Shown here piece by piece: positions 16,656 to 25,338 of a stretch of DNA of 64,000 bases. Numbering within the stretch: position 1 is the first letter of the stretch; each line of letters begins with the position of its first letter. The notes beneath the pieces were generated by a model, which worked only from the letters and a program-made list of their open reading frames with translations, did no database searches and was not told where the DNA came from. The position numbers were made by a program, and so were the translations under genes. The DNA is from Aquabacter sp. L1I39 (GTDB lineage Bacteria; Pseudomonadota; Alphaproteobacteria; Rhizobiales; Xanthobacteraceae), in assembly GCF_017742835.1 (NCBI RefSeq), contig NZ_CP072392.1:1844385-1908384 (forward strand), in the 5' to 3' direction.

Positions 16656-18665
16656 TCAAGGCTTGGAGGCGGGCGCCGGCTCGGCGCTGCGCAGCAGCTG
16701 CTCCAGGCCCAGCTTCTCCACCAGCTGCCCCCGCGCCTTGGGGCTCAGCGTGCGGCGGAAATGGTCGCGGTCCAAATACAGGAACTCTCCGTTGATCCGC
16801 GCGGCGCAGCCTGAGGCATCGCACAGCGCGTCGGCGGGGACCGCCACCACCACGTCGTCCCGCGCCCCTTTGAGGGAGCGGAAGGCGGCGTTCACCCCAT
16901 CCTGCACGGCGCTGATCTCCGACCGGTCGATGCGGTCTACCTCCCGCTCGCACGGCGCGCGCAGCAGGGATCCGTCCTGCGCCGCCAGGCACGGCATGGG
17001 ATCGGTGTCCCAGTGTGGAATGTCGCCGAACAGCACGATCTTGCGTCCCGGCGCCGCGAGGTCGCCGGAGACCCGCAGCAATTCCTCCGCCAGCAGTTGA
17101 TAGCCCCTCTCCATGCTCTCCGGCTTGCCGCCGGCGCGGTAGATGGCATCGGGCATGAAGTTCCAGGCGGAGGCCAGGATCACCAGGCGGATGTCCGGGG
17201 AGGCCTTCAGCATCGCCCGCGTGCTGTCATAGGAGGTGGCGCAGATGGGCGGCAGGCCCGCCGGCGCCCGCCGCAGGCCCTCTTGCGAGAAGACGGCGGG
17301 GCAGGCGCGCACGAGGGCGATGGCGGTGTTGGTGCGCCGGCCGGCCTCGTCCAGCAGGTGCATCAGGTGCTCGGCATGGCTGTCGCCCCACACGATTCCG
17401 CGCGTTGAAGCGGTGCGCCAGTCGGCGCCGGCAACACACAAGACCTTGCCCTCGCCCACCGCCACACGCTGCGGGCAGGGCCAGTCCCACATGAGCTCGA
17501 AGGAGCCGAGGGCAGCCAGTTGCGGCGAAACGCGGGTTGAGACGCCATCTGCCAGATAGATGCCGAAGCCGAGCGCCGCGACCCCCGCGCCCGCCAGCGC
17601 GCCTGTGGCCACCACGCGGGGGGCTGGCATGCCCCGATAGCGGCGAAACGGCTGCTCCACGAAGCGCCAGGACAGCACGGCAAGGATGAAGGAGACCGCC
17701 AGCGCACCGATGGCTTCCAGGTCGGTGAGGCGGGCGCCGTTCACATAATGGCGGGCGAAGGCCAGGACCGGCCAGTGCCAGAGATAGAGCGAATAGGAGA
17801 TCCGCCCCACGAACCGCACCGGCTGCCAGGACAGCGCGGCGGCGGTGAGCGTCGGCGCGCGCGTGGGCAGGAGGAGGAGCGCAGTGCCGAGCACCGGGGC
17901 CACCGCATTGAGGCCGGGAAAGGGGCTGGCGGGGTCCAGCAGCAGCGCCGGCGCCAGGATGGCCACGGCCCCGGCAAGCTTCAGCCCCTCCGCCGCGAGG
18001 CGCGGCAGGTTGGCGAGGCGATCGCGCACCAGGATCAAGGCGCCGCCGACGGCAAATTCCCAGGCCCGTCCGAACGGCTGGTAAAAGGCGCTCTTGGCGC
18101 CCTCAGCCACCTTCACCACGGCAAGGGCGAAGCTGACGGCGATCACCAGCCCGAACAGGGCCGCCACCGCATAAGGCCAGCGGCGGGCGAGGCGCACCGC
18201 CCCCAGCAGCAGAAGCGGCCAGGCGAGGTAGAATTGCTCCTCCACCGCCAGCGACCACATGTTCAGCAGCGGCATCAGCTCGGCCGCGCCGTCGAAATAG
18301 CCGGTATGGCGGAAGAAGAAGAAGTTGGCGAAGCCCAGCGCGGATGCGGCGGCACTTCGGCCGAGGACCGCAAAGGCGCCGGGCATCAGCATCAAGGCGC
18401 CGGCCGCGAGCGTCGCCAGCAGGACCACCAGCAGCGCCGGAAGAATCCGCCGCACGCGCCTGTCGTAGAAGCCAAGGAAGGTGAAGGTTCCTGCGCGCGC
18501 CTCATTCAGGATCAGGTCGGTAATTAGGTAACCTGAGATGACGAAGAAGACGTCGACGCCGATGAAACCACCGCTTGGTTGAAACCCCGCATGAAACAAC
18601 AGGACGAGGCATACCGCTACCGCCCTGAGACCGTCGATGTCGGTCCTGTACTTGCCCCCGACCAT
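16656..18665 (-). CDS. OafB-type acyltransferase (acyltransferase-3 membrane domain plus SGNH domain)
   Basis: 669 residues from the ATG at 18665, just before the family start YRTDIDGLRAVAV; the TTG at 18725 adds nothing typical. Residues 1-350 form the ten-helix acyltransferase-3 domain (GFIGVDVFFVISGYLITDLI; NMWSLAVEEQFYLAWPLLLL; YSLYLWHWPVLAFA). A periplasmic SGNH hydrolase-like domain follows, with the GDSHAEHL block carrying the nucleophile serine and YLDRDHFRRTLSP carrying the DxxH pair. Such proteins O-acetylate lipopolysaccharide, exopolysaccharide or peptidoglycan. The acceptor is unknown; a polysaccharide locus lies 12 kb away. Confidence 0.88.
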   Translation of the reverse strand: MVGGKYRTDIDGLRAVAVCLVLLFHAGFQPSGGFIGVDVFFVISGYLITDLILNEARAGTFTFLGFYDRRVRRILPALLVVLLATLAAGALMLMPGAFAVLGRSAAASALGFANFFFFRHTGYFDGAAELMPLLNMWSLAVEEQFYLAWPLLLLGAVRLARRWPYAVAALFGLVIAVSFALAVVKVAEGAKSAFYQPFGRAWEFAVGGALILVRDRLANLPRLAAEGLKLAGAVAILAPALLLDPASPFPGLNAVAPVLGTALLLLPTRAPTLTAAALSWQPVRFVGRISYSLYLWHWPVLAFARHYVNGARLTDLEAIGALAVSFILAVLSWRFVEQPFRRYRGMPAPRVVATGALAGAGVAALGFGIYLADGVSTRVSPQLAALGSFELMWDWPCPQRVAVGEGKVLCVAGADWRTASTRGIVWGDSHAEHLMHLLDEAGRRTNTAIALVRACPAVFSQEGLRRAPAGLPPICATSYDSTRAMLKASPDIRLVILASAWNFMPDAIYRAGGKPESMERGYQLLAEELLRVSGDLAAPGRKIVLFGDIPHWDTDPMPCLAAQDGSLLRAPCEREVDRIDRSEISAVQDGVNAAFRSLKGARDDVVVAVPADALCDASGCAARINGEFLYLDRDHFRRTLSPKARGQLVEKLGLEQLLRSAEPAPASKP

Positions 18666-18762
18666 AATCAGCAATGTCCCGCAACAAAACGGCGGGACCC
18701 TAGCCAGTCGAAACCGGCGGATCAATGCGCGTCGGCAGAGAATCTTTCCGTGCGGCAGGTGG

Positions 18763-20052
18763 TCACTGTGCGGTGGGGCGATTCAGGAGGCCGCCGGCCA
18801 CCTTCAGCCCCAGCGCGATGCCCAGCACCTCCAGGGCGAACAGATAGAGGCTCGGTATCTGCGGCACGCTCGGCAGCAAAGCGGCGATGAAGATGGGGGT
18901 CAGACCGGCAATCACCCCGAAGCCCAGATTATAGGCCAAAGACACGCCGGAATAGGCCACGGCGGGCGGGAAGCTCCGCACCATCAGCACGGGCACCGCC
19001 GTCAGGAGCCCCGTCCCCGCGGCGGCGAGGCAATAGCCCGCCACCAGGATCGGGCCTCCCTGTCCCGCCGCGACGCCGAAGAAGAACTGCACGGTGAGGC
19101 CCGCCGCCAGCGTACCCACCGCCAGCGCCCGGCCCGGTCCGAGCCGGTCGAACATCAGCCCGGAGACCATGCAGGCGAGCGCCGCGCAGAAGGTGCCGAG
19201 CGAGCCAATGGACAGCGCCTGCGCCGGGGGAATGTGGAACTGGCTCTGGAGCAAGGTGGGCCCCATCAGCACCAGCACGGCGAAATGTCCCACCAGCACC
19301 CACAGCGCGAGCGCCGAGACCAGCAGCGCCCGCCGATAGGAGGACACCACCAGCTTCAGCGGCAATTGAACCGCCAGCGCGCGGCGGCGCTGGAGGTCGC
19401 GGAACACGGGCGTCTCTTCCAGCCACCGGCGCAGGAAAAGCGTCAGCAGCCCCAGCCCGCTCCCCAGGAGGAAGGGCAGGCGCCAGGCAAATGCGACGAC
19501 CTGTGCGTCGCTGGCGAAGGTGTGGACGAGGGTGGCGACGAACACCCCCAGCAAAGTGCCGGACGTCATGCCCATGGCCATGATGCCGCAGGCGAGCCCC
19601 CGTCGGTCCGCCGGCACATGCTCGCTGGCGAACACATAGGAGCCCGCCACCTCGCCGCCCACCGCGCCGCCTTGGATAAGACGGAGCAGCGCCAGGAGCA
19701 GCGGTGCCCAAAAGCCCAGGACCGCGTAGCCAGGCAGGCACGCCATGGCGAGCGTCGCCGCCGCCATCAGCAGCACGGAAAAGGTGAAGGTGCGCTTGCG
19801 CCCGATCCGATCGCCGAAATGGCCGAACACGACCCCACCCACCGGCCGGGCCAGGAAGCCCACGGCGAAGATGGTGAAGGTCTGGAGCTGGGCCAGCCAG
19901 TGGGGAATGTCGGGCGGGAAGAAGACCCGCGACAGCACCGGTACGAAAAAGACGAACACCATGAAGTCATAGAGTTCGAGCCCGCCGCCCAGCGCGGTGA
20001 GGCCGAGCGTCAGCCAGTGTTTGCGGGTGAGCGGGCTGGCCGGTGCCGTCAT
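18763..20052 (-). CDS. MFS transporter, metabolite:H+ symporter (MHS) type, copy 1
   Basis: 429 residues, 12 membrane segments. Signatures of the MHS family (ShiA, ProP and KgtP relatives): GGGLELYDFMVFVFFVPVLS at helix 1, the MFS loop GHFGDRIGRKRTFT, and GGAVGGEVAGSYVFASEHVP in helix 4-5. Substrate is probably a small organic anion or zwitterion. ATG at 20052; the frame extends upstream but over the next gene. It follows copy 2 by 38 bases, same strand. Confidence 0.87.
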   Translation of the reverse strand: MTAPASPLTRKHWLTLGLTALGGGLELYDFMVFVFFVPVLSRVFFPPDIPHWLAQLQTFTIFAVGFLARPVGGVVFGHFGDRIGRKRTFTFSVLLMAAATLAMACLPGYAVLGFWAPLLLALLRLIQGGAVGGEVAGSYVFASEHVPADRRGLACGIMAMGMTSGTLLGVFVATLVHTFASDAQVVAFAWRLPFLLGSGLGLLTLFLRRWLEETPVFRDLQRRRALAVQLPLKLVVSSYRRALLVSALALWVLVGHFAVLVLMGPTLLQSQFHIPPAQALSIGSLGTFCAALACMVSGLMFDRLGPGRALAVGTLAAGLTVQFFFGVAAGQGGPILVAGYCLAAAGTGLLTAVPVLMVRSFPPAVAYSGVSLAYNLGFGVIAGLTPIFIAALLPSVPQIPSLYLFALEVLGIALGLKVAGGLLNRPTAQ

Positions 20053-20090
20053 GACGTGCCTTTTGGAGCCGAGGGGATGGCCCGCTCCGT

Positions 20091-21395
20091 TCAGGGCCGC
20101 TCCACCTGCCCCGTGCGCCACAGATAAAGGCCGATAAGTGCGCCCATGACGCTCAGCGCCAGGATGTAGTGGGCATGGGCGAACGGGTCCGCCTGCAGGG
20201 CCAGCGTCACCACCAAAGGCGTGATGCCGCCAAACACCGCATAGGCCACGTTGTAGGAGAAGGACACGCCGGAAAAGGCGATGGCCGGCGGAAAGATGCG
20301 CACCATCACATAGGGCGTGACGGCGATGACGCCCACGCACAGGCCGGCAAGGCCATAGAGCGGGAAGAGGGCGGCCGGGTCGCCGCCCACGGTGCGATAG
20401 AGCAGGTAGGTGCTGGCGCCGAGCGCCACCGAGCCCAGCAGCAGCACCCGGCCGGCCCCGAACCGGTCACACAGCGCCCCCACCACGACGCAGCTCACGC
20501 ACAACAGCGCGGTGGCCAAGCTGTTGGCGGTGAGCGCGGTGGCGCTGTCGATGTGATAGAGCGAATGGAACAAGGTGGGCGTCATGAGGATGACCACCAC
20601 CACGCCGCCGGTCAGAAGCCAGGTGAGCAGCGCCGAGAGCAGCACCTCCCGCCAGTGATGCTGCACCACGAGGCGCACCGGCAGGCCGGAGGCGAGGGCC
20701 TTGCGCGCCTTCATCTCCTTGAAGACGGGGGTCTCTTCCAGCCAGGAGCGCAGATAGACCGCGCACAGGCCGAACACCGCGCCCAGCAGGAAGGGCACGC
20801 GCCAGGCCCAGTCGTGGATGACCTCGGGCGTGAAGCTGCGATTGATGGCGGTGGCCACCAGCGAGCCGAGCAGGATGCCGGAGACGAGGCCGGCGGTGAG
20901 CACGCCGCAGGCCAGGCCCACCTTGCGCTGCGGCACGTGCTCGGACACGAACACCCAGGCGCCGGGCACCTCGCCGCCAATGGCCGCGCCCTGCAGCACC
21001 CGCATGAGCAGCAGGAGCACGGGTGCCAAATGCCCGATGGTGGCGAAGGTGGGCATGACCGCCATGCCCAGCGTCGAGAGCGCCATGAGCAGGATGGAGA
21101 GCGTGAACATGCGCTTGCGGCCCAACCGGTCGCCGAAATGGGCGAGCACGATGCCCCCCAGCGGGCGCGCCAGATAGCCGGCGGCGAAGATGCCGAAGGC
21201 CTGGAGCTGCACCAGCCAGTCGGGAATGCCCGGCGGGAAGAACAGGGTTCCCAGAACCGACACGAAGAAGACGAAGATGATGAAGTCGTAGAATTCCAGC
21301 GCCCCGCCAAGGGCGGACAGGAACAGGGTGCGCGCATCGGACGATGTGAGCCGATGCCCGGCGCCGGACGTAGTGGACGTGGTGGTATTGCTCAT
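20091..21395 (-). CDS. MFS transporter, metabolite:H+ symporter (MHS) type, copy 2
   Basis: 434 residues, 12 membrane segments, same architecture as copy 1: GGALEFYDFIIFVFFVSVLG, AHFGDRLGRKRMFT, GAAIGGEVPGAWVFVSEHVP and SWLEETPVFKEMKAR in the central loop. The two are clearly paralogues but differ across most of the second half, so they probably handle different substrates. First gene of the pair. It is divergent from tspO with about 135 bases between them. No catabolic genes adjoin to hint at the substrate. Confidence 0.87.
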   Translation of the reverse strand: MSNTTTSTTSGAGHRLTSSDARTLFLSALGGALEFYDFIIFVFFVSVLGTLFFPPGIPDWLVQLQAFGIFAAGYLARPLGGIVLAHFGDRLGRKRMFTLSILLMALSTLGMAVMPTFATIGHLAPVLLLLMRVLQGAAIGGEVPGAWVFVSEHVPQRKVGLACGVLTAGLVSGILLGSLVATAINRSFTPEVIHDWAWRVPFLLGAVFGLCAVYLRSWLEETPVFKEMKARKALASGLPVRLVVQHHWREVLLSALLTWLLTGGVVVVILMTPTLFHSLYHIDSATALTANSLATALLCVSCVVVGALCDRFGAGRVLLLGSVALGASTYLLYRTVGGDPAALFPLYGLAGLCVGVIAVTPYVMVRIFPPAIAFSGVSFSYNVAYAVFGGITPLVVTLALQADPFAHAHYILALSVMGALIGLYLWRTGQVERP

Positions 21396-21530
21396 GGTGG
21401 CGATGCAATGCCGTTAAAGTTTTTGCGGTGCAAGAGAAATGAACGCAATGCTTGAGGATGCCAGCCTTGCGGAAAATGAGCGGCGGAACCGGCCTCGTCC
21501 GGCAGCGTCGTGCATGAGGAGCATGACATC

Positions 21531-22046
21531 ATGAATACAACCAGCTCGAGCTCGGCCCTGCGGGGCGGCCCCGGCATGTCCTTCCTGCGGGCGGCCGCCT
21601 GCGCCCTCCTGATGGTGGCGGTGGCGGCCATTGGCGGGGCGGTCACCTCGCCGCAGATCCCCACCTGGTATGCCACCCTGCCCAAACCCTCTTTCACGCC
21701 GCCCAATGCGGTGTTCCCGGTGGCCTGGACCATCCTTTACTTCCTGATGGGCATCAGCCTCTGGCGGCTGTGGGACCGCGCGCCCGAGGGGCCCGACCGG
21801 CGCTGGGCCATTGGCCTGTTCCTGGTGCAGTTGTCGCTCAACTTCGCCTGGTCGCCGGTCTTCTTTGCGCTCCATGCGGTATGGGCGGCTCTGGCCATCA
21901 TCGTGGCGCTCATCCTGAGCCTGGCGGCGACCATGCGCTTCGCCTTTCGCGCCGATGCCCTGGCAGGCTGGTTGCTGGTGCCCTATCTGCTGTGGGTGTG
22001 CTTCGCCTCCCTGCTGAACGGGTCCATCGCCTTCGCGCTGGGCTGA
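21531..22046 (+). CDS. tspO: TspO/MBR family tryptophan-rich sensory protein
   Basis: 171 residues, five membrane helices. Recognised from TWYATLPKPSFTPPNAVFPVAWTILYFLMG and the later LNFAWSPVFFALH segment. Family members bind tetrapyrroles and cholesterol; in photosynthetic alphaproteobacteria TspO modulates tetrapyrrole-linked gene expression in response to oxygen. I prefer ATG 21531, which has GAGGAG nine bases upstream, over the GTG at 21510. The cobalamin-related gene 300 bases downstream is a tetrapyrrole connection that may be coincidental. Confidence 0.88.
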   Translation: MNTTSSSSALRGGPGMSFLRAAACALLMVAVAAIGGAVTSPQIPTWYATLPKPSFTPPNAVFPVAWTILYFLMGISLWRLWDRAPEGPDRRWAIGLFLVQLSLNFAWSPVFFALHAVWAALAIIVALILSLAATMRFAFRADALAGWLLVPYLLWVCFASLLNGSIAFALG

Positions 22047-22176
22047 GGCCGGCAGAAGCGCCCTGCGGGGGGAGCGTGATTTGCCTCTCCCCCGCGCGGA
22101 CCCCGTTCCCATGATGCGGGGAAATGCTCTAACACTTCCCATCCAGACGCCGGCTCACTTCCGGCCGGGGATCGCC

Positions 22177-22371
22177 ATGCTGCATTGGACCATCTATCTC
22201 CTCATCCCGCTCGCGCTGGCCGTGGTGGCGGGCGTGCTGCTGCTCGGCCTGTTCAACTTCGCGGCGGGCGGCTCGCCCAAGCGGTCGCAGAAGCTGATGC
22301 AGATGCGGGTGCTGTTCCAGTTCGTGGCGATCGTCATCGTCATGATCACCATTTTCGCCATGGGCCGCTGA
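22177..22371 (+). CDS. HIG1-like twin-transmembrane small protein
   Basis: 64 residues: two hydrophobic helices separated by the charged loop AAGGSPKRSQKLMQMRVLFQ, the HIG1-type layout. GGGG lies six bases before the ATG. Function is not established in bacteria; eukaryotic HIG1 proteins affect respiratory complexes. It ends three bases before the cobalamin adenosyltransferase gene, a neighbourhood conserved in many alphaproteobacteria as far as I know. Confidence 0.8.
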   Translation: MLHWTIYLLIPLALAVVAGVLLLGLFNFAAGGSPKRSQKLMQMRVLFQFVAIVIVMITIFAMGR

Positions 22372-22374
22372 CAC

Positions 22375-22959
22375 ATGGTCAAGCTGAACAAGATCTATAC
22401 CCGCACCGGAGATGACGGCACCACCGGGCTCGGCACCGGGGAACGGGTGCGCAAGGACGATCTGCGGGTGGAGGCCTATGGCACCGTGGACGAGGCCAAT
22501 GCGGCGCTGGGCCTTGCCCGGCTGCATCTGGCTGATGTGCCGGAGGTGGAGGCGGTTCTCCTGCGGGTGCAGAACGACCTGTTCGACCTCGGCGCGGATC
22601 TGTGCACACCGGAGCGGGCGGGCGCGGCGCCTTTGCCTTACGAACCCCTGCGCATCGTGGAGAGCCAGGTGGCGCGGCTGGAAGCGGACATTGATAGCCT
22701 CAATGCCCACCTGCCGGCGCTGAGATCCTTCGTGCTGCCGGCGGGCGAGCCGGCCGCCGCCTATCTGCACCTTGCCCGCACCATTGCCCGGCGGGCGGAG
22801 CGGCTCATGGTGGCCTTGGCGCGGGAGGAGGGGGAAATCGTCAATTCGGCGGCTGTGCGCTACATGAACCGCCTCTCCGACCTGCTCTTCGTGGCGAGCC
22901 GCTACGTCAATGCGCGCGGGGCCGGCGACGTGCTCTGGGTGCCCGGGGCCAATCGCTGA
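22375..22959 (+). CDS. PduO-type cob(I)alamin adenosyltransferase
   Basis: 194 residues. Transfers adenosyl from ATP to cob(I)alamin, making coenzyme B12 for mutases such as methylmalonyl- and ethylmalonyl-CoA mutase; the latter fits the Mcd pathway in this window. Diagnostic parts are KIYTRTGDDGTTGLGTGERV at the N-terminus (ATP site), the YGTVDEANA helix and the C-terminal RRAERLMVALAR with NRLSDLLFVASRYVN. Probably an operon with the preceding small membrane protein. Confidence 0.92.
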   Translation: MVKLNKIYTRTGDDGTTGLGTGERVRKDDLRVEAYGTVDEANAALGLARLHLADVPEVEAVLLRVQNDLFDLGADLCTPERAGAAPLPYEPLRIVESQVARLEADIDSLNAHLPALRSFVLPAGEPAAAYLHLARTIARRAERLMVALAREEGEIVNSAAVRYMNRLSDLLFVASRYVNARGAGDVLWVPGANR

Positions 22960-22981
22960 CCGGCCCCGGAGGGTCTCAGAG

Positions 22982-23449
22982 TCAGGCCGACAACGCGCGC
23001 AGGGGCGAATCCTGCGTCTCGGCGCGGGAGGGCACCTTCACCCAGGCTTCCCCTTCCAGCACCAGCTCGTCCTTCACCTTGCAGGTGCAGGCGAGGCGGG
23101 CGCGGCGGCGCTCGGGGATGAGCTCGGCCACTTCCACCCGCACCACCACTTCGTCGCCGATCTTCACCGGCGCCTTGAAGTTCAGGGTCTGGGAAATATA
23201 GATGGCCCCCGGCCCGGGCAGGCGGGTGCCCAGCACCGCGGAGATCAGGCTCGCCGTATAGAGGCCGTGCGCGATCCGCGTGCCGAACGGGGTCTTGGCC
23301 GCAAAATGCTCGGACAAGTGGATCGGGTTGCGATCCCCCGTGATCTCGGCGAAGCCTACCACGTCCGAGGAGGCGATGGTCTTGCGCAATTCTTCCGTCA
23401 CGCCGACGGAGAGATCCTCGAAGCAGAGAAGGCGAAGCTCGGGGAACAT
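22982..23449 (-). CDS. MaoC-like (R)-specific enoyl-CoA hydratase
   Basis: 155 residues from ATG 23449 with AGGAG five bases upstream; the longer open frame upstream is not coding. Single hot-dog domain with the hydratase-2 motif: the catalytic Asp/His pair lies in ITGDRNPIHLSEHFAAKTPFG and is followed by RIAHGLYTASLISAVLG. It matches PhaJ-type hydratases that make (R)-3-hydroxyacyl-CoA from enoyl-CoA, linking fatty-acid oxidation to PHA; other MaoC roles are possible. Confidence 0.86.
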   Translation of the reverse strand: MFPELRLLCFEDLSVGVTEELRKTIASSDVVGFAEITGDRNPIHLSEHFAAKTPFGTRIAHGLYTASLISAVLGTRLPGPGAIYISQTLNFKAPVKIGDEVVVRVEVAELIPERRRARLACTCKVKDELVLEGEAWVKVPSRAETQDSPLRALSA

Positions 23450-23716
23450 GGTCGCTCCTGATGGGTCGCGGACTTTAAGCCCGCGCGCATGAAGGTCGGT
23501 TTCGGGGCGGATTTCAAGCCCGACCAATGTCCGTCGTAGCCCGCGGTTCCCCGGTGCGGCAAAAATTGCCCCTGACGTCGCGCTCCGTTGGATTGGCTTC
23601 GCGGCGACCCTGTGGTTTTCTGCCCGCGGGCTGGAGCGATCGATGCCGGCTTTCGGCAGGCGCGGTAACGGGTTCCAGCCTGCCAGCCCGCAACGTGAGA
23701 TGTGAGGAGCACCACC

Positions 23717-24172
23717 ATGTCGGGCATCATCCAGAAGGCGACGTTCGCGGACCTGGAGACCGCGCTCAAGGAGCGGGGCTTCCGGGCCGAGCTCATCGAC
23801 TGGCCGGGCGGGCGCAAGGCGCTGCGCAGCGCCAGCGGCGGCGTCGGATTCAACATCGTCCCCGGCAATGCGGTGGACGGCGGCTTCATGGACTTCACCT
23901 ATTTCGCCAGCTTCCGCGTGGACGGCCTGCCGCTGGAGGATGTGGCCGCCCACTGGAACCGCGCCCGCCGCTTCAGCCGCGCCTATACGCGCGACGGCTT
24001 CCTGAATTTCGAGATGGACGTGGTGATCGGCCCCGGCGTGGCGCCGGCTTACCTCGCCGTGACCCTGGACCTGTGGGACCGCCTCCTGAACGAGCTCCTG
24101 GCCGCTCTGCGCGAGCAGGCTGCCGAGCAGCAGAAGGCCGGGCAGGACGAGGCGACGGCCGCCGCCACCTGA
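23717..24172 (+). CDS. YbjN domain-containing protein
   Basis: 151 residues, GAGGAG seven bases upstream of the ATG. Small soluble alpha/beta protein of the YbjN / type III secretion chaperone-like fold: FADLETALKERGFRAELID, then FMDFTYFASFRVDGLPLEDV and WNRARRFSRAYTRDGFLNFEMD, the family's most conserved part, ending in a Gln/Glu-rich tail. Molecular role is unknown; YbjN in E. coli affects stress and motility phenotypes. Confidence 0.75.
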   Translation: MSGIIQKATFADLETALKERGFRAELIDWPGGRKALRSASGGVGFNIVPGNAVDGGFMDFTYFASFRVDGLPLEDVAAHWNRARRFSRAYTRDGFLNFEMDVVIGPGVAPAYLAVTLDLWDRLLNELLAALREQAAEQQKAGQDEATAAAT

Positions 24173-24214
24173 CGACGGCAAGAACCGTCCTCCCATCAAG
24201 CAAGGTTCACGCGC

Positions 24215-24249
24215 AAAGAAAAAGGCCGGTGGATGTCATCCGCCGGCCT
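24215..24249 (-). terminator. Intrinsic terminator of the ompA-like operon
   Basis: Twelve-base stem (24223-24234 with 24238-24249, one G-U pair) and a three-base loop; on the minus strand it is followed by TTTTTCTTT. It lies about 40 bases after the OmpA-family stop and may also block transcripts from the convergent ybjN-like gene. Confidence 0.85.
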
Positions 24250-24286
24250 CTTCATTCCGATCAGGCCGCAAGGGCCTGGTCGAACC

Positions 24287-24880
24287 TCACTGCTTGCCGG
24301 TGCGGCCCACGGTGAAGATCTGCACCCGGCGATTGATGGCGCTGGTGGGGTGCTTGGGATCGAGCAGCACTTCCTCGCCCAGGCCCACCGCTTCCAGGCG
24401 GCTGGCATTGACGTTGAAGGTGGTCTCGAGCGCGTTCACCACCGCGTCAGCGCGGGCCTGGCTGAGCTTGAGATTGATCTCGCGCGTGCCGGTCACGTCG
24501 GTGTTGCCGGTGACGATGAACTTGTAGCCGTGCAGGATCGGGTTGTGCATGGCGTCGGCGATGGCGCCGAGCGTCGCATAGGACGACGGCTCGATGATCG
24601 CGGAGCCCAGCCGGAACTGGATCTGCACGTTGATCTGCGGCAGCTTGTCCAGGTTCAGCGCCAGCGAGGGGCGGGTCAGCTCCTCGCCGGGATACTGGAC
24701 CATGTGCTGCTTCACCTGGTCCCGCAACTGCTGGGCGGTGATGACCGGCGCACTGTCGGTGAGGCCCTGGAGCCCCTGCAGGATCTGGCCGTCGGAGAGC
24801 GCGGTCTGGGCGCTGGCGGGGGCGGCGACGAGCGCGGCGAGCGAAGCTGCCAGCGCGAAGCGGATCAGAGGCGACTTCAT
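24287..24880 (-). CDS. OmpA family exported protein
   Basis: 197 residues. Signal peptide ending APASAQ, about 60 residues of linker, then an OmpA C-terminal peptidoglycan-associating domain (INVQIQFRLGSAIIEP; VTGNTDVTGTREINLKLSQARADAVVNAL; RRVQIFTVG). There is no lipobox and no beta-barrel, so it is probably periplasmic, resting on peptidoglycan. AAGGA precedes the ATG. It follows the Cys-rich gene by 38 bases, same strand. Confidence 0.86.
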   Translation of the reverse strand: MKSPLIRFALAASLAALVAAPASAQTALSDGQILQGLQGLTDSAPVITAQQLRDQVKQHMVQYPGEELTRPSLALNLDKLPQINVQIQFRLGSAIIEPSSYATLGAIADAMHNPILHGYKFIVTGNTDVTGTREINLKLSQARADAVVNALETTFNVNASRLEAVGLGEEVLLDPKHPTSAINRRVQIFTVGRTGKQ

Positions 24881-24918
24881 GTCTGTCGTCCTTCCTTCAG
24901 GCGTTCGGGTTGGCAGGA

Positions 24919-25338
24919 TCAGCGATAGCCGGCATCGGTGATCGCCTGGTTGCAGGCGGCCGAGACGACATTGGTGGCCTTCAGGAGGCACGAGAGCAGG
25001 TTGCCGTCCTGCGGCACCATGCCTGGGCAGAGCTGGGCGGCGTCGCGGCCGCAGACCTGCGCGATGGAATCCTGCGCCGCGTCGCGCTTGGCGATGGACG
25101 CGGTGGCGGTGGCATAGTCGGCCTTGCACTGGGCGCTGACCTTGGTGATCTGCTTCTCCATGCAGGCCACCAGCTTGCCGTCGCCCAGATTCACGTTCGG
25201 GCACAGCTTCGTAATGTCCTTGCCGCAGCTCTTGGCCAGAAGGCCGGCGGCCTGTGCGTAGCTCATGGTCTGCGCCTGCGCGCCGGCCACGGATCCCGCC
25301 AGCAGCGCGGCTGCCAGCATCACTCCCAAGCCCCTCAT
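24919..25338 (-). CDS. Exported cysteine-rich repeat (GLG1-like) protein
   Basis: 139 residues with a signal peptide (cleavage near GAQAQ) and two copies of a Cys-rich repeat: CGKDITKLCPNVNLGDGKLVAC and, about 50 residues on, CGRDAAQLCPGMVPQDGNLLSC, each followed by a further Cys. This is the pattern of the Golgi cysteine-rich repeat family found in alphaproteobacterial periplasmic proteins of unknown function. GAGAGGTG lies just before the ATG. Probably co-transcribed with the OmpA-type gene, which suggests an envelope role. Confidence 0.8.
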   Translation of the reverse strand: MRGLGVMLAAALLAGSVAGAQAQTMSYAQAAGLLAKSCGKDITKLCPNVNLGDGKLVACMEKQITKVSAQCKADYATATASIAKRDAAQDSIAQVCGRDAAQLCPGMVPQDGNLLSCLLKATNVVSAACNQAITDAGYR

